Below, piece after piece: positions 37,455-49,680 of a stretch of 64,000 bases of DNA. Under the pieces are notes generated by a model that was not told where the DNA came from, made no database searches, and was given only the letters and a program-made list of their open reading frames with translations. The position numbers were made by a program, and so were the translations under genes. Numbering within the stretch: the stretch's first letter is position 1; each line of letters begins with the position of its first letter. Source of the stretch: Cololabis saira (Eukaryota; Chordata; Actinopteri; Beloniformes; Belonidae); the NCBI RefSeq assembly GCF_033807715.1, contig NC_084590.1, forward strand, positions 8,719,327 through 8,783,326, in the 5' to 3' direction.

Positions 37455-40140
37455 GGAAAACCAAATCAACAAGGTGACAAAAAATAATAAGTTAACTAAA
37501 TGTGTGCACCCAATCAGTCAACTATTGCCAAAACGTGAAAATAAAATGTGTATATCTAAAGTACTTCTGAATTTAAACCAAAAAAATGTTACCAGACTCG
37601 ATGTTTTGGCACGTGTGTGGCTGCTCGTGCTGCCATCACAGCTGGGATGGAGGTTCCCCCATCAGAATTTGCACTGGATCAAGAAAAGCACTCTGACCCA
37701 CTTATTTGACAGTGATATTGCGCCTAATTGGTGTGCCTAATTGTAGTGATGTTAGACTGAAATAGTCTGACAAGTTTTTGAACCGTTTGGCAGTAATGCA
37801 AAAAAAACAAATGAAGTTCTGTTTTTCCAGGTTTTGCTGTGAGTGGCCTAAGCTGCTCTGACATTAACTCTGGTCAGAAACATTCGGGGATGGCTGCCAG
37901 ACCTTATTGCCCGACATCAGTATTGAATATCTCCAATCCTCCTGTGGGTGCATGAGTCAAATCTTTGCACCTTTGCATTCAAAGATCTGGTGGAAAGCAT
38001 GAAACCAGGAGAAAAATAATTGTAGATCATGTAGGAGCCATCACTCATGGGTACAATAACATTATGTCAACATACATTTTGGTCAAACCAGATTAAATAT
38101 GTAACCCAGAAGCTTTGATGAGTGTCCCTAAATCTTGGTGTATTTGTTTAAGAGTGAGGTTTGGCAGTATCATGTTGCCAAAATAGTTTTAGGAGCCTAT
38201 ATGGAGCAAAGAGTACAGTGTCCTCCCTCATCTATACGGTATGACTCAGATGGGGAGACAAGCTTCATCATTTGGGCTGGAGGAGTTTGACATTTTCCAC
38301 TATCTCTCTGGTGTAGCTGTCATATTTAGTTTCTCGTCCCTGTGGAGAGAAAATGGCAGAGGAGGAGAGGGAAATGGTGGACTCTCAGAGGACCATGCTG
38401 TCTACATGGGACTGGAGAGTGGTTGAGGCAGATAGTGTTACACTGCACCCAGGGGAGACAATGAGATATGACCAGAGGGACGGAGGCTTGTGTGTGTGCC
38501 TGTGAGTGTGTAGGCAAAAGGGAGCGTCGTCAGAAATTGGAAGCTATAAAGAGAAGGACAGGAGAAACAAAGCCTGACTTGATAAAGAAATAAAAAAGGA
38601 AAAGAAAGAAAGATGGGGACAATTTCCATTTTACAGTTTTAGATCTAACGCATTTTAGATGCCAAAAAAGCCTTTACTCCTGCAGTTTGAAACCTTTTCC
38701 CGTACGTTGTGAAACAAAAGCCTTTAAAAAGTGGATTTACTTGTATGTTGTAAGCATGAGGCTTGTTATTGGTGGACCCTTTCCTACACGTAGTATTTTT
38801 CTAGTATCAAAGAGTTCCCATGCTCTTTCTATCCCTCCTAGCCTCTCTTTTCTTAATAGAGTTGGTCTGAAGTGGCCTGTCTACGGTGCAAATGAAAAGC
38901 CTGGCTCTTCTAAAGTAAGAAGATGGTGATGGCGTTGCAAGAAGGAAAGGTGGAAGAGAAGAGTGTGTGATGAGTGGAGAGATCCCTGAGAGTGTGGGCA
39001 AGTGGAGAGTTATTAAAGGGTTTTTGGACTGAAATAAAATGAGGAGTGCTGTGATTAAAAAGAAGAGAAAAGGGAAGGTCGAGATGTGTTAGAAGTATGG
39101 AGGGATGGGGGAGAGAAAGATGGAAGTGGTGTGGTGTGAGGTGCACACAGTTCTTTCTTCTTTTACTATCATTTGGAAAAGAAAGTACTCTCTTTTCAAA
39201 GTTTACTTTAAAGAGGGCTGATATATTTCGTGAAAGACACTAAAAACGGAACAGAGACGAAAAAAAAATACCTTCATTTGCTTAAGAGCATATATTTGAT
39301 TGCTTTCCCAACTGTCACCTTGGGTTTAGATTTGAGAGATACACATAACGGAGGCAGATCAGCGTAGTTATCCATCTTCCCATCTTCTTCTCCAGTTTCA
39401 CATGGAGCATGCTGCATTTGCTGTATGGTGGAAGTAGGTGGACTGTAGGAGATGAATCTACTCCGTAAAACTGATTGTGAAAAAATAATTAAAAATGGAG
39501 CAGTTGTACGGTGGAATTTTGACCAAAGCCATAGACAGTCTATCAAGACCGAAGGAAACCATGAGAACACATTCATTCTATAGTTTATATGAATAAAACC
39601 CTGATCAGTTACCGAGGATGAAAGAACTTTTACTCCAGATTGTTCGAAAGCCCCACCATCTATATTTATGTTGCAACGACATCATTTACAACTGTTTCGG
39701 TTGTGTGTGACCATGAGAAAAGTGTGAATTCAGCAAGTACTGTGTTCAGAGAGAGAGCTGACTGCCTTGTCTCCATCACATGCAGCTAGTTGGCATGTTT
39801 TAATGAAAATACCAAATGTGCTCCCCGAGAGCTGCAGCAGATGAGCTCTTACTTATGAATACAGACGATTTTTAGTCATTAGATACAGAACCGATTGTAC
39901 ATTTTGTGATTAAAGACAAAAAGCTATCAGGGTGAAATTATTTTGACAGAAATAGCCATATTTCTGTTTATGTTATGTATATATATAGTAACACGAATTG
40001 TTAAAGATTACTTTTGTAATACTGTATTTGACCCGGTCTTTGTACGTTTTGACCGTATAAAAATGTAATTCTTGCCATTTTAAGATGAGATTTTAAGAAT
40101 GAAATGTGTACCTGCTGAACTCTACTGCCCTTACTTTTTA
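37455..40140. other. Unassigned sequence
   Basis: No gene or complete element recognised over 2.7 kb. Short frames at 38241-39576 have no motifs. Confidence 0.4.
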
Positions 40141-40302
40141 ACAACTTGTGCTTTTTATTATTTTACCTCTTTTCTTATCATTTTATTTGTTATTTATGTT
40201 TTTATTGTCTTGCTGCTTTTAAAGTTGATGTAAAGCACTTTGAATTACCTTGTGTTGAATTGTGCTGTACAAATAAACTTACCTTGCCTTGCCTTGCCTA
40301 AC
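40141..40302 (+). mobile_element. LINE 3' end, copy 2 of 3
   Basis: It carries the same ordered blocks as 10713-10868, with the full AAAGCACTTTGAATTACC phrase and a CCTTG tail. An (ATTC)n array starts a few bases later. Confidence 0.82.
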
Positions 40303-40312
40303 ACTGCTGAAT

Positions 40313-40433
40313 ATTCATTCATTCATTCATTCATTCATTCATTCATTCATTCATTCATTCATTCATTCATTCATTCATTCATTCATTCATTCATTCATCC
40401 ATTCATTCATTCATTCATTCATTCATTCATTCA
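40313..40433. repeat. (ATTC)n microsatellite, about 30 units
   Basis: Nearly pure ATTC repeats with one ATCC variant. Histidine-, serine- and phenylalanine-repeat frames across it are artefacts. Confidence 0.97.
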
Positions 40434-40555
40434 GGTATTCTCTTTTATCATATAAATGCCAACAAAGACATTGGCTTTAAAAAACATAACAGTGAGTCCT
40501 TAACAGGACACAATCTTTCTTTCTCTTCTCTGTTTCACTCTCTCTCTCTATCTTT

Positions 40556-40708
40556 CTCACTCACTCACTCACTCACTCACTCACTCACTCACTCACTCAC
40601 TCACTCACTCACTCACTCACTCACTCACTCACTCACTCACTCACTCACTCACTCACTCACTCACTCACTCACTCACTCACTCACTCACTCACTCACTCAC
40701 TCACTCAC
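40556..40708. repeat. (ACTC)n microsatellite, about 38 units
   Basis: An uninterrupted run of CTCA/ACTC units over roughly 150 bp, unusually long and pure. Confidence 0.97.
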
Positions 40709-41267
40709 CCTCTGCAGCTCGACAGGGGAGTGGGTGACACATGTGGCGATAAATATCAGTAACAACGTAATATCAGATTTGGCAGGATGAGAAGAGGTGG
40801 AGAAAGAGTGAAAGAGACAAATAAGGACGGACAGAGAAAAAAACGAAGCAGAAAAAGCCATTGTATCTTTGTCTGGTCTCAGAACAGCCTCCGAAATGGA
40901 CTTCATCTACCCACCAGTGGCTGTGATTTTTCTCAGGGTGGGAAGGGTAACGACCACACGGGGTGACAATTTAACAAGCAGCTCTGCAGCTATATATTCA
41001 TCCTGTTTTTCTTCTTGTCATATTCTTTACTTTTCCATCTCTGTAGAAGATTTATATCTTCACCACCGGGTCAGTTTCTACTAATTGGGGTCAACATGTA
41101 GCTAAATTGCTCTCATATGGATTAATTTATTGTCTATTCTAGTTGACAGGCATGGGAATAGGATATTATTCTATTAATGCTGCTTGGGTCTTGTGTGCTG
41201 CTAATATAGTGTGAACTGTCAGGTTTGAACCCTCTCGTTTTTTCTTTGCATTGCTACTTCAGGCTGT

Positions 41268-41392
41268 GATAGACTGGTGACCTGTCCAGGTGAACCCCTG
41301 CCTTGTGCTTGTAATGAGCTGGGATAGACTCCAGCAGACCCCCGTGACCTGCACAGGATTGAGCTGGTATAGAAAATGAATGGATGGTTGCT
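41268..41392 (+). mobile_element. Non-LTR retrotransposon 3' fragment
   Basis: GACTGGTGACCTGTCCAGG, GCTGGGATAGACTCCAGCAG, CCCCCGTGACC and a GAATGGATGG tail are the hallmark 3' end of a repeat very common in fish, probably an RTE-type LINE. The same element in reverse orientation is at 46338-46994. Confidence 0.7.
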
Positions 41393-42046
41393 ACAGTACT
41401 TCACAGTATCCTCTGTTGCAGACAATGACAGAGATTCAGTCTTGGGTTTTTGTTGATTTCCATACACACCCTACCTCCACAGTTTTTCCTCTCCTGCATC
41501 TTCTGCTTCTGTTTGTCATCGCTTTTTCTACCTCATTACCCTTTAATAATCTTTCGTTTCTTTAAGCAGGGGCATACACGAACTAGCACGCCCTCTGGCG
41601 GGGCACCGTAATTTAGGGCGCAAGTCATATGCTGTTTTTTCGGCTAAAATGTCTCTGATCCTGCCTTTCCCGCTAAGTATGATGGAAGTCTAGTGGTTGG
41701 TAAGAGAGAGGATAGGAATGGGTGGGAGGCAGGAAAAGGAGAGGGGTATTGTCAATATAATTCACATACACCGGAGTGTGCGGGGAAAACGCACCTAAAC
41801 AATCTCAATCCTCTGCTGAGGCTAAAATCCCAGCAGGCTGCAGGCCTGAAAAAGCACTAAAATACTTGACGTTTAGGAGTGTTTTTATTTGAAAATTAAT
41901 GAGTTTATAATATTTATACCTTAAAAATAATATTAAGCAAATTAAAACTAGTAACTGGTACTAGAACGCTAGCAGGTAGTGTCCTCATAGACCTAAAAAA
42001 AAAAAACACACAAAAAAAAACTTAAATAAATAACCTCTGACTTTAT

Positions 42047-42711
42047 ACCCGTCCACACGTAGCCGGGTATCTGCTAAACCGAAGATATTTTCCTACGTTT
42101 TGACCTGTCATCCACATGAAAACGCAAATAAACGAATGTTTAAAAAAACTCCAGGCAAAGTGAAGATTTTTGAAAACTCTGTTTATGTAGATGCGTGTAG
42201 ACGGACACAACCGCAGTTTTGCGTTTTCGAACGTCACATTATGCGCCAAAACAACAACAAATCTGCTCTGACGTGCAACCTTTGTTTACTACAGAACTAC
42301 AGATGATCCAGCATCTGTTCTCCAAGCTATTTATGAAATAAATGGTCTCTGCTCTTGACCACTGCTTACTGCGTTACACCGACACAGAGCCTACGCCGCA
42401 GGGTACGCGGCGACGCGCACCCTACGGCGTAGGCTACGGCGTAGGGCTGCGTCGATAGCGCGGCAGCTCCGTGGTGACCGAGAAGGAGACGCGCCTGCCG
42501 GGGAAGCTTCGCCGCGGAGGTGCAGCTTCCCCGGGAGCCGCAGATGATCTACAGGTTAGAATGCTTATGAATGTGGTCGAAAACGCAGATCTTCGGTTAT
42601 GTGTGGAAGGGTTTTTTTTTAAAAACGATGTAATGTGGATACAAATGATTTTATAAACGGAGGGGGGGAAATATTCGGTTTTAAAAAAACCCGGCTACGT
42701 GTGGACGGGGT
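42047..42711. mobile_element. hAT-like element with TIR
   Basis: The left end ACCCGTCCACACGTAGCCGGGT matches the complement of the right end, ACCCGGCTACGTGTGGACGGGGT. Inner zones contain AAAACGCA words on both strands, and a fragment of the CTACGCCGTA MITE family lies at 42366-42455. I could not define a perfect target duplication, so the superfamily is provisional. Confidence 0.75.
42366..42455. mobile_element. Fragment of the CTACGCCGTA MITE family
   Basis: GCGTTACACCGACACAGAGCCTACGCCG and CCCTACGGCGTAGGCT correspond to the core of the elements at 25875-25973 and 62710-63074. The outer AAGCCTGATTTATGG portion is absent on both sides. Confidence 0.65.
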
Positions 42712-43361
42712 CTTGGTCACACAGTCACATTTAGAGTGATTGTACTTTCCAAGCACCTAGAAATATCAACACTTGACCATCAACTTGAACCCGTTCCCCG
42801 TAAATAAAATCAACCGTTAGTGCACTTATTCACTAAGTTTGCATCCACGACTTACCCACGTACACAAATGCTTAGAGCAAACATTAGTTTAACCTCCTCT
42901 TGTAAATTTGACACAGCTAACTGACTTGTGAACTTTTTTTTTTTTAAACATACACTGACTAGCGCTTTGAGTGTCCAAGAAAAGCGCAATATAATTGTAA
43001 TCCATTATTATTTATTATTATTATAATGAACAAATTAACCAAAACATGATGATCTACATTTTTATGTGTGCATCCTAATCTCTTCACTGTTACCTGATGC
43101 ATGCACTGCACAGGCACAGTCTCCAATATGGTTGGAGTTTTACCAAAGTCATGTCCGCACAAAGTTTCAATCCGTGAATGAAGACTAGTCAGTCAAGAGC
43201 ACTCCATTTACATTTCCACTCGAATCCTGACTGACAGCCTCGTTCAAAACATGAGGGATCTTCAAGAGATGCTTCATAAAAAAGAATCTTGAGGATGAAC
43301 CTTAAAGAATAAATGATTATGGGTGCAGGAGGGCAACATGTAAAGGTGGAATGTTTCATAT

Positions 43362-43709
43362 TTAAAGGAGCTTGAGGCTCCTTTTAAGAAATTAGACTCT
43401 CTAGCGCCACCCTTCACCACGACGGCCGTTGGGGGTACTGCAGCCAACAGTGAAGCCGGTACGGGAGAACGGGGAGAACGCACATGCAGCGTCATGTGAC
43501 GTCACATCCACAGCCCAGCGCTGGAAATTCGGGACCGAATTGCAGCACATTTTGCAGCACACAGCCTGTTCAAGGCAAAGGAGAGATACACTAGAGGGCT
43601 CATTCTTTTTGGTTTGGAACCCTTCATCTGACATTATTACTAGAAAACTTAAAATGTATACGGATTTTTTTCATAAATCTTGCCACAATCCGGCCTCAAG
43701 CTCCTTTAA
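43362..43709. mobile_element. TTAA MITE, copy 1
   Basis: The element is 43366-43705 (340 bp). The left end AGGAGCTTGAGGCTCC pairs with the right end GGCCTCAAGCTCCT, with TTAA on both sides. A second copy in the opposite orientation is at 47431-47765 and is very similar throughout, including the block ending GTGACGTCACAT. No transposase; a 168-codon frame starting here runs out of the element and is not supported. Confidence 0.93.
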
Positions 43710-43879
43710 CAGTTGGGCAAAATTAAAGCTGCATTTATTGTTACAGTCACATATTCTACCTGCTGAATTATTCATACGCAAAAGTACTGTGTACTTTATC
43801 TTAAAAGTGTGTATACTGTATACCGTTTATTCAGTTTATTTAATTTGTATAGCATCAATGATCAATACAATTTACACAG

Positions 43880-44005
43880 GAAAAATAAACATTGTATTTG
43901 TTATTTACTGTTTAATTGTGTCTTGCCGCTTTTAATGTTGATGTAAAGCACTTTGAATTACCTTGTGTTGTGCTATACATATAAACTTGTCTTGCCTTGC
44001 CTAAT
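43880..44005 (+). mobile_element. LINE 3' end, copy 3 of 3
   Basis: It carries the same blocks as 10713-10868 with a small deletion in GTGTTGTGCTATAC. The tail is CTTGCCTTGCC. Confidence 0.8.
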
Positions 44006-44149
44006 ACGCATGCATTTTTCCAATAATCTATTCTTAAACCATTTAAGTTGAAGTCATATTCAATTAGAGCCATCATGACAGCCGGCCCAGGTAAGGAACG
44101 CAGCTTGGACTGCATTGATTCTTCACTTCGATTCAACTCCCTATACTCA

Positions 44150-44690
44150 GTAAGTTCAGGGTGACAGTGGAAAGTAAAAACTCCCCATTAACATGTAGAA
44201 ACCTCTACCAGAACCAGACCTATTCAATTCAATTCAATTCAATTCAATTCAATTCAATTCAATTCAATTCAATTCAATTCAATTCAATTCAATTCAATTT
44301 ACTTGTATAATTCCAATTCTCAACAAAGTCATCTCAACGCACTTTACACTGAATGCACTCAAAGTTTACATCATTAAATATACTCCAATTAAACCAGGTC
44401 ATTGCCATTGATGATTAATCCAATTAATTTCAATTTATGATCCACATTATTCCATTTGAAAATGTAAAAAAAAAAATATTTCGGGTAACACCACTTGATA
44501 GAAAGCAGCCGAGTTGAATAACCCAACAGACTCCATCGAATCATCATTTCAGTGCAGTCACCCATACAAAGCAGTATGAGGTGACCACGGAAAGGAAAAC
44601 TGGTTAGCAGGGTTAAAAAACCTCCAGCAGAAACAAACTGAAGGAGGACAGCCAGCTGTTTCGACCAGTTAGGGGTCAGAGATGACAGCT
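44150..44690 (-). mobile_element. Two LINE 3' ends in tandem, minus strand
   Basis: Two related blocks (GAAAGTAAAAACTCCC...AAACCTCTACCAGAACCAGA at 44170-44220 and AAAGGAAAACTGG...AACCTCCAGCAGAAACA at 44590-44640) are fish LINE 3' regions read on the minus strand. Between them, (ATTCA)n at 44222-44299 is the tail of the second one. CAGCTGTTTCGACCAGTTAGGG (44655-44676) is part of the same consensus. Confidence 0.7.
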
Positions 44691-45551
44691 AAGCGAGACA
44701 ATCATTATAACATAAGAAGTCTGCATCCAGTTCTTCTTTTGGAAACTCTAGGACCTCTAGCCACAAGTTAGCCTGTGGTTTTTTGAGTGAAGTCTTCTGT
44801 TGAGCCATTTTCCCTTGACTGACTGAGAGGACAAGAAAAAGAAACCAAAGAACACAGAGTAGATGCAAATACCTTACATAAAGATGAAGACAAAAAGAGA
44901 GCAGACTGAGGAAAGTGCCCAGTACATCATGGAAGGTCCTCCAGCGGTCTAGGCCTGTAAACTGTTGACTCATGATCGTAACTATAAGCTTTGTTAAACA
45001 GAACATTTTTAAGCTTAGCTTAAGGGTAGACGGGGTGGCAGATTACAGCTCATTCCACAAGAGTAACCCTGATAACAGAGCCTTCCCATTCTTATTTTTA
45101 GCCGCGAGATACAGTTCTAAGAACTGAAATTACAGTAGGCCAATGTTTCGCTTAAAAATGTATTTAACAATAACTTGGTTTCAGTGTTCCCCATTCCCTC
45201 TTGATTCCAGTTTTCTTCTCATGTTGTTTCCTGTGATTTTTTGTGTTCTGTTCATCACATGCCTAAGCACAGCTGGCTGCAGCTGTTTCTGCCACTCACC
45301 TGTGGCTCCTTTCCTTCCCTGCCCAGACATCTATTCACCACTTTGTCAGACTACGTCACGTCACAGCTCAAACTAGCATAAGACAAAGAAAATAATCGTA
45401 CAGTATATAATCTGCGTTTTCTCTTTCTTTGCCAGATTCAGAAGATTTAGGAAGAACTCAAGTGCCCATTCTCTCTGCTCAGCTGCAGACCATTAAAGTC
45501 TCAATGTTATGAAAGATCTGTCAACTTGCTTTTCAAATCGCCCATACGCAG

Positions 45552-46201
45552 CTAACAGACAGGGAGGTCCCGCTGGTGTGCTATCCCCCTCCTCCCCAGG
45601 GACAAGTGCAATGTCAGGCTGTGCGGCTGAAGCGAGGGTATGAAGACTTCATCTTCCTCCTTACTGTCTTCTGATATGAGGAGCTCGGAGGTTTCCCCGT
45701 AGTCGTCCTCATTATCCAAATCCAGCACGTCTTCCCTGGGCGGAGGTGCCACGGACACGTCCAGCTGCGAACCCCGGCTAAGTGCAGCCTGCGGCCCAGC
45801 ATCCACCTCGGACTCCCTGTTATCACCACTGTCAGGCGGCAATCCACCAGTGGCTAGGCACGGGTCACTTCCCGACAAGCTAGCGTGGCGTGCTAGCTGA
45901 CGGCGGAGGCTCTTCATGGTAAAGAAGGCGCAATCCTATCAAAGCTCCACCTGAAGTGTATCTATAGTGGGGGAGGGCGGGGCGCAACCCCGCCACCCGC
46001 GAGACCAGAGGCCGACAAAGAAGAAGAACCGGAACCCAGGCCACTAGCAACCCCACAGAGGGCGAGAAGAGGGCGGGAGGAAACCCACCGCCAGCAGAGA
46101 GGATCCTTGAGGTTAGTAATGTCCCTGTTGGTGTATGACCGCACCAAGTTGTCATCGCTCGGCGCTGGGGCAGCCATGATCTGCACGGAATCAGCGGGCA
46201 T
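45552..46201 (-). pseudogene. Unrecognised coding-like segment (two minus-strand frames)
   Basis: From 46201 a frame begins MPADSVQIMAAPAPSDDNLV and runs to 45962. A second frame, from an ATG at 45917 to 45552 (121 residues), is strongly acidic in its second half (DLDNEDDYGETSELLISEDS, then KEEDE). Base composition is G+C-rich compared with the flanks. The pair looks like the start of a retroelement or transposon ORF; DIRS-type gag proteins have similar acidic stretches, but I see no zinc knuckle, tyrosine recombinase or reverse transcriptase. Neighbours are LINE tails on both sides. Function unknown, probably not a host gene. Confidence 0.35.
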
Positions 46202-46337
46202 CTCGACAGAATGTTTACCAAATCAGGGACAGCACACCCCCCCCCGACAGAGCCAAATTCCTATACAGAGCCGAGGTACACACTAAAAACTGTCTAGTTT
46301 ATTAGCTGAACATTTTAACAAGTTATTGACATTTGCT

Positions 46338-46994
46338 ATCAATCCATCCATCCATTATCTATACCCGCTATATCCTTTTGCAGGGTCACGGGGGTCTGCT
46401 GGAGCCTATCCCAGCTAATTTCAGGCGAGATGCCGGGGTTACCCTGGACCGGTCGCCAGTCCATTGCAGGGACACTTACAGGACTGTCTCAGAAAATTGA
46501 AATATTGTGATAAAGTTCTTTATTTTCTGTAATGCAATTAAAAAAACAAAAATGTCATACATTCTGGATTCATTACAAATCAACTTTTTGAGATAGGATA
46601 TTTGAATTTTCTTAAGCTGTAAGTCATGATCAGCAATATTAAAATAATACAAGGCTTGCAATATTTCAGTTGATTTGTAATGACTCTAGAATGTATGACA
46701 TTTTTGCATTACAGAAAATAAAGGACTTTATCAAAATATTCTTTGCTGAGACAGTCCTGTATATAAACAGAGACAACCAGACATACTCACACTCACAGGC
46801 AATTTAGAATCATCAATTAACCTAGCATGTTTTTGGACTGTGGGAGGAAGCCGGAGTAACCGGAGGAAACCCACGCAAGCACGGGGAGAACATGCAAACT
46901 CCACACAGAAAGACCCTGCCGGGCCAGGGAGTCGAACCAGGAACCTTCTTGCTGTGAGGCAACAGTGATAACCACCAAGCCACCGTGCTGCCTT
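46338..46994 (-). mobile_element. Non-LTR retrotransposon 3' region, interrupted
   Basis: The ATCC tail at 46341-46355, then GGGTCACGGGGGTCTGCTGGAGCC, and beyond the insertion ACCTAGCATGTTTTTGGACTGTGGGAGGAAGCCGGAG, AACATGCAAACTCCACACAGAAAG and CAACAGTGATAACCACCAAGCCACCGTGC. This is one of the most abundant vertebrate-fish repeats (probably RTE-like). The MITE at 46479-46759 splits it. Confidence 0.75.
46477..46761. mobile_element. CAGGACTG-type MITE, complete copy
   Basis: The element is 46479-46759 (281 bp). It starts CAGGACTGTCTCAGAAAATTG and ends with the complement CTGAGACAGTCCTG, flanked by TA on both sides. The two arms are complementary over most of their length. It is the only complete copy among the three in the window, and it interrupts the LINE-like repeat at 46338-46994. 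Confidence 0.93.
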
Positions 46995-47426
46995 TGCTAG
47001 TTGAACATTTTTAGTACAGACATTATGACTTTGGGGGGCTAAAAGGAAACATGTGTAAATGTCTCAGTAAGGCATGTTAGTTAGTGAACATCGTTACGGT
47101 TATTAATCTCTCCTGCGTTTTTCCTACAGCGACAAGTGCAATTGTTTTCTGTAACAAGGAGCCTCAGCATCATAGTATTATTGGCCATGGCGTTAGTTCA
47201 ATGGAGCTGTGTTCCCCTGTGTGCATTAAGTGCTGAGCAGGCAATGACTAGACTTTTAGAGCTTATTTTTTGTTAGGCTAAACCTCAAAGGCTGTAAGCA
47301 GTTAAAGTTAAGCAACCAAATAAGCAAAGTGGTTGGCAGTAAAGTGAAAATAAAGAAATGAAAAAATCTATAAAAATGTTTTGAGCTGCAAAAGGCTGCT
47401 GCTGGGCTTGTCACTGTAGGGCTCTC

Positions 47427-47769
47427 TTAAAGGAGCTTGAGGCCGGATTGAGGCAGGATTTATGAAAAAAATCCGTATACATTTTAAGTTTTCTAGTAAT
47501 AATGTCAGATGAAGCGTTCCAAACCCAAAAGAATGAGCTCTCTATCTCTCCGTTGCCTTGAACAGGCTGTGTGCTGCAAAATGTGCTGCAATTCGGTCCC
47601 GATTTTCCCGCGCTGGGCTGCGGATGTGACGTCACATGACGCTGCATGCGCGTTCTCCCCGTTCTCCCGTGCCGGCTTCACTGTTGGCTGCAGTACCCCC
47701 GACGGCCGTCGTGGTGAAGGGTGGCGCTAGAGAGTCTCATTTCTTAAAAGGAGCCTCAAGCTCCTTTAA
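47427..47769. mobile_element. TTAA MITE, copy 2 (inverted)
   Basis: The element is 47431-47765 (335 bp), flanked by TTAA on both sides. The termini are AGGAGCTTGAGGCC and GAGCCTCAAGCTCCT. Its interior is the reverse complement of copy 1 at 43366-43705 with few differences. Confidence 0.93.
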
Positions 47770-48170
47770 GTCGTGCATTATTTTTTCATCTATTATTATA
47801 CTTGTTGATGTGTCATTTAGTGCACTTTTAAATTTTCCCTCAACAAATTGTTGTTGGATAAACAGGAATTAGCCTCCGTCCAGCAGTGGAGGTGGATCAG
47901 GATGCACACAAAATGCTGAATGCAGTATGTGATGAGCCTAATTATAATGATTGCACAAATACATCTGTTAATTTGACAACAATATGACAATAAAAAAAAA
48001 TCCATCAACTACGTTACAATCATGCCAAATAAGTTCACTCTGAATGCAATTAAAGGTCAACATCAATCTGCCACTGTCACAGCAAATAGGCTCATGATTA
48101 AGAAATGAGAACGCCAACTCACTGGCTATTTATTACTGCAGCCAGATGTCTATTGACCAACAACACTCTC

Positions 48171-48214
<44 letters not shown>
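48171..48214. repeat. (GT)n microsatellite
   Basis: About 22 GT units without interruption. Confidence 0.95.
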
Positions 48215-48215
<1 letters not shown>

Positions 48216-48920
48216 TGGTAAAATGAATTAGGCCTCACAGGTGTCTGATTTCAGAGTCACCACAAGCCTCTCTGTGACAGAGTGTAAAAGACAGTATCTT
48301 AGCTTCTTGGACTTTACTTATAGTGATCATTAATGTGTGTGTAGAAATATAAGAAGATAAATGCATGCATAAAAGCCATACATCTAAGGTATAGGTTTCT
48401 TCTTTTTCTCTGTGAAATGCAGCATATCTAATTCTATGACAAAATTCTACTTGACTTCAATGGACAATAAACCCGTTAACTGCTTTTTTTTAATGTCACG
48501 GCTGCTCAGTGCAGCCTTTGTTTGGAATCATTAGCAACATTTGTCAAAGTCAGTGTAATGTTTAGACAGTCTTTTGCCTACTTGGATGTAATCTAAATTC
48601 TTTCAAAGCTCCATCATCCTCCTCATCATCATTGCTCTTTAGGTTTTTCTTCCCGCTCAGTTTACTTTGATGCAGTGGCAGCACCTGCCAGCTATTCACT
48701 CAGCCACTTAAGAACCAAGAATGCAAGAAGAAAACTGACTCATGCTTCTCTTATTAGCTCGGAGTGGGTTCATGCTTTTTTTTAATGAGACAGAAAGAAA
48801 AACAGACGCAGAAGAACTGATTTGTGATTTATTTCCGAGCTCAGTGTCTCCCAGTTTCAGATGTATGTGTGCCCTTGTCAACTCTCAATATTTATAAGTG
48901 CACTTAAAACGTGTATATAA

Positions 48921-48942
48921 ACGTGTGTGTGTGTGTGCGTGC

Positions 48943-48976
<34 letters not shown>

Positions 48977-48978
48977 AC
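48921..48978. repeat. (GT)n/(GC) compound microsatellite
   Basis: GT repeats with an internal GCGTGCGTGCGT segment. A short (AC)n run follows at 49139-49159. Confidence 0.93.
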
Positions 48979-49680
48979 GCACATAGAGTGCATGTCCAGC
49001 TCCTACAGCTGCACACCAATAGTTTCCAGATGTCCATCTGTCTTTAGATAGCCCATGCTGACAGGTGAACTCTCCACTGTCTGTGGGAGATGGCTGCCAT
49101 TATTCATCTGCACTGGCTAACTGGCAATTAACTCTTGACCACACACACACACACACACTCAAAAGTTGAGCAATTAAGAGCCACATGCAAAAATCAGCAC
49201 CCACCCACTTGAAACCTTGCTCCCTAAAACACACAAACACAAGTTAGGTACATGCACTCAATCACACATTCACACACATACATGAACATTTACACACCTC
49301 TGTACACGGAGAGATTGCCTCCTTCTCTGTTAGGCCCTACACATGGATTTTTACACCAACGGGGGCTGAAACAGCTAGTCTTCTTTGCCCTCCTTCTTCC
49401 TGAGCCATAAACCCCTTTATGTGAGAATAAGTGAGCACCTTTGGAGACCCATCCATCATACATGTTTGAGTGGGTCTCCAGAGAGAGAGTGAGAGTGAGA
49501 ATATGGTATTGTTTGAAATTTTATCCACCTCAAGAGTAAGTACAATGTAATGGATGGTGTAGTGTTTTTAAGGAGCTTCATTTTTATTTATTTCACTTAT
49601 GGTTATTCTCATACAATATTTTTTAAGCAGTAATGGGAGGGAAATGGTGCACCAAATTTAGTCCTGTTACTCTAAACTAG

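Noticed and set aside
43429..43935. 168-codon plus-strand frame
   Set aside because: It starts inside a TTAA MITE and runs through its terminus into a LINE tail.
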